Of a DNA stretch of 64,000 nucleotides, positions 63,811-64,000 are shown one piece after another. How positions within the stretch are numbered: position 1 is the first letter of the stretch; each line of letters opens with the position of its first letter. Under the pieces are notes generated by a model. The model searched no databases and was not told where the DNA came from. It saw only the letters and a list, made by a program, of their open reading frames with translations. Location: contig NZ_AP023396.1 of the NCBI RefSeq assembly GCF_014466955.1, positions 2,542,001-2,606,000 on the forward strand. The letters are read 5' to 3'. The DNA comes from Nocardia wallacei. Its GTDB lineage: Bacteria; Actinomycetota; Actinomycetes; Mycobacteriales; Mycobacteriaceae. A program made the translations under genes and the position numbers.

Positions 63811-64000
63811 ATGGCAAGCGACGCCACCGTGGTGTGGACCGACCGGTTCCTGGACTACAGCTGGACACCGACGCACCCGATGAAGCCCGCTCGCCTGCGC
63901 TTCACCATGGCCCTGGCCCGCGGTCTCGGGCTGCTCGAGGGCATCGAGACGCTGTCGCCCGAGCCGGCGGCCGAGGCCGACCTGCTGCGCGTCCACGCAC
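63811..64000 (+). CDS. acuC: Acetoin utilization protein AcuC, 3' truncated by window
   Basis: First 63 residues only (ATG 63811). The N-terminus (VVWTDRFLDYSWTPTHPMKP, then LRFTMALARGLGLL) matches AcuC, a Zn-dependent histone-deacetylase-fold protein that deacetylates proteins such as acetyl-CoA synthetase. The catalytic part lies outside the window. The adjacent order with ideR/galE occurs in other mycolata, as I recall. Confidence 0.85.
   Translation, partial: MASDATVVWTDRFLDYSWTPTHPMKPARLRFTMALARGLGLLEGIETLSPEPAAEADLLRVHA

Overview
High-G+C actinobacterial chromosome. Gene content and order point to Mycobacteriales, most likely Nocardia or a close relative. From memory, the backbone follows the Mycobacterium tuberculosis Rv2733c-Rv2711 neighbourhood: miaB, a Rv2732c-like membrane protein, a DUF349 protein, a Rv2728c-like protein, miaA, dapF, hflX, a fadE20-like gene, lexA with a divergent LysM gene, nrdR, a PhzF-family gene, a PAC2-family gene, a DUF4192 gene and ideR. 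No tRNA, rRNA, transposase, phage gene or CRISPR array was seen.

Layout. 0-11.2 kb: conserved core for tRNA ms2i6A formation (miaB, miaA), diaminopimelate (dapF), a ribosome-associated GTPase (hflX) and lipid genes. 11.4-30.7 kb: accessory block interrupting that core. It holds an FMN reductase behind a MerR-type promoter, an SCO2523/SCO2524-like pair, a DUF397 / SAM-methyltransferase / XRE-DUF5753 cassette with small proteins on the other side of its operator region, a PucR regulator facing a stand-alone copy of its N-terminal domain, an SRPBCC-acyl-CoA synthetase fusion, two lsr2 paralogues around a GGDEF gene and a 23-codon ORF, an amidase with its GntR regulator, and a CDF metal exporter. 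30.7-37 kb: lexA, LysM gene, nrdR, hrpA. 37-48 kb: an aminotransferase, a 40-41 bp tandem repeat array, the PhzF gene, ahpCD with an intact oxyR, and several small enzyme and regulator units. 48-55 kb: a fused indolepyruvate-oxidoreductase-type enzyme, a LuxR protein, and a two-gene polyamine operon (ornithine decarboxylase plus a SpeD-SpeE fusion). 55-64 kb: DUF3516-type helicase, PAC2 protein, lipoprotein, aldo-keto reductase, DUF4192 protein, galE, ideR and the start of acuC.

Links between genes: oxyR/ahpCD and the iron regulator ideR handle redox and metal stress. lexA and the divergent LysM gene share two SOS-box-like sites. The polyamine operon supplies putrescine and spermidine-type steps from two reading frames. 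The least understood part is 12.2-20.6 kb, where several actinobacterial regulatory families without a known biochemical role sit together. Family names and synteny come from recognition of sequence, not from a search. Starts were chosen by Shine-Dalgarno spacing and family N-termini.
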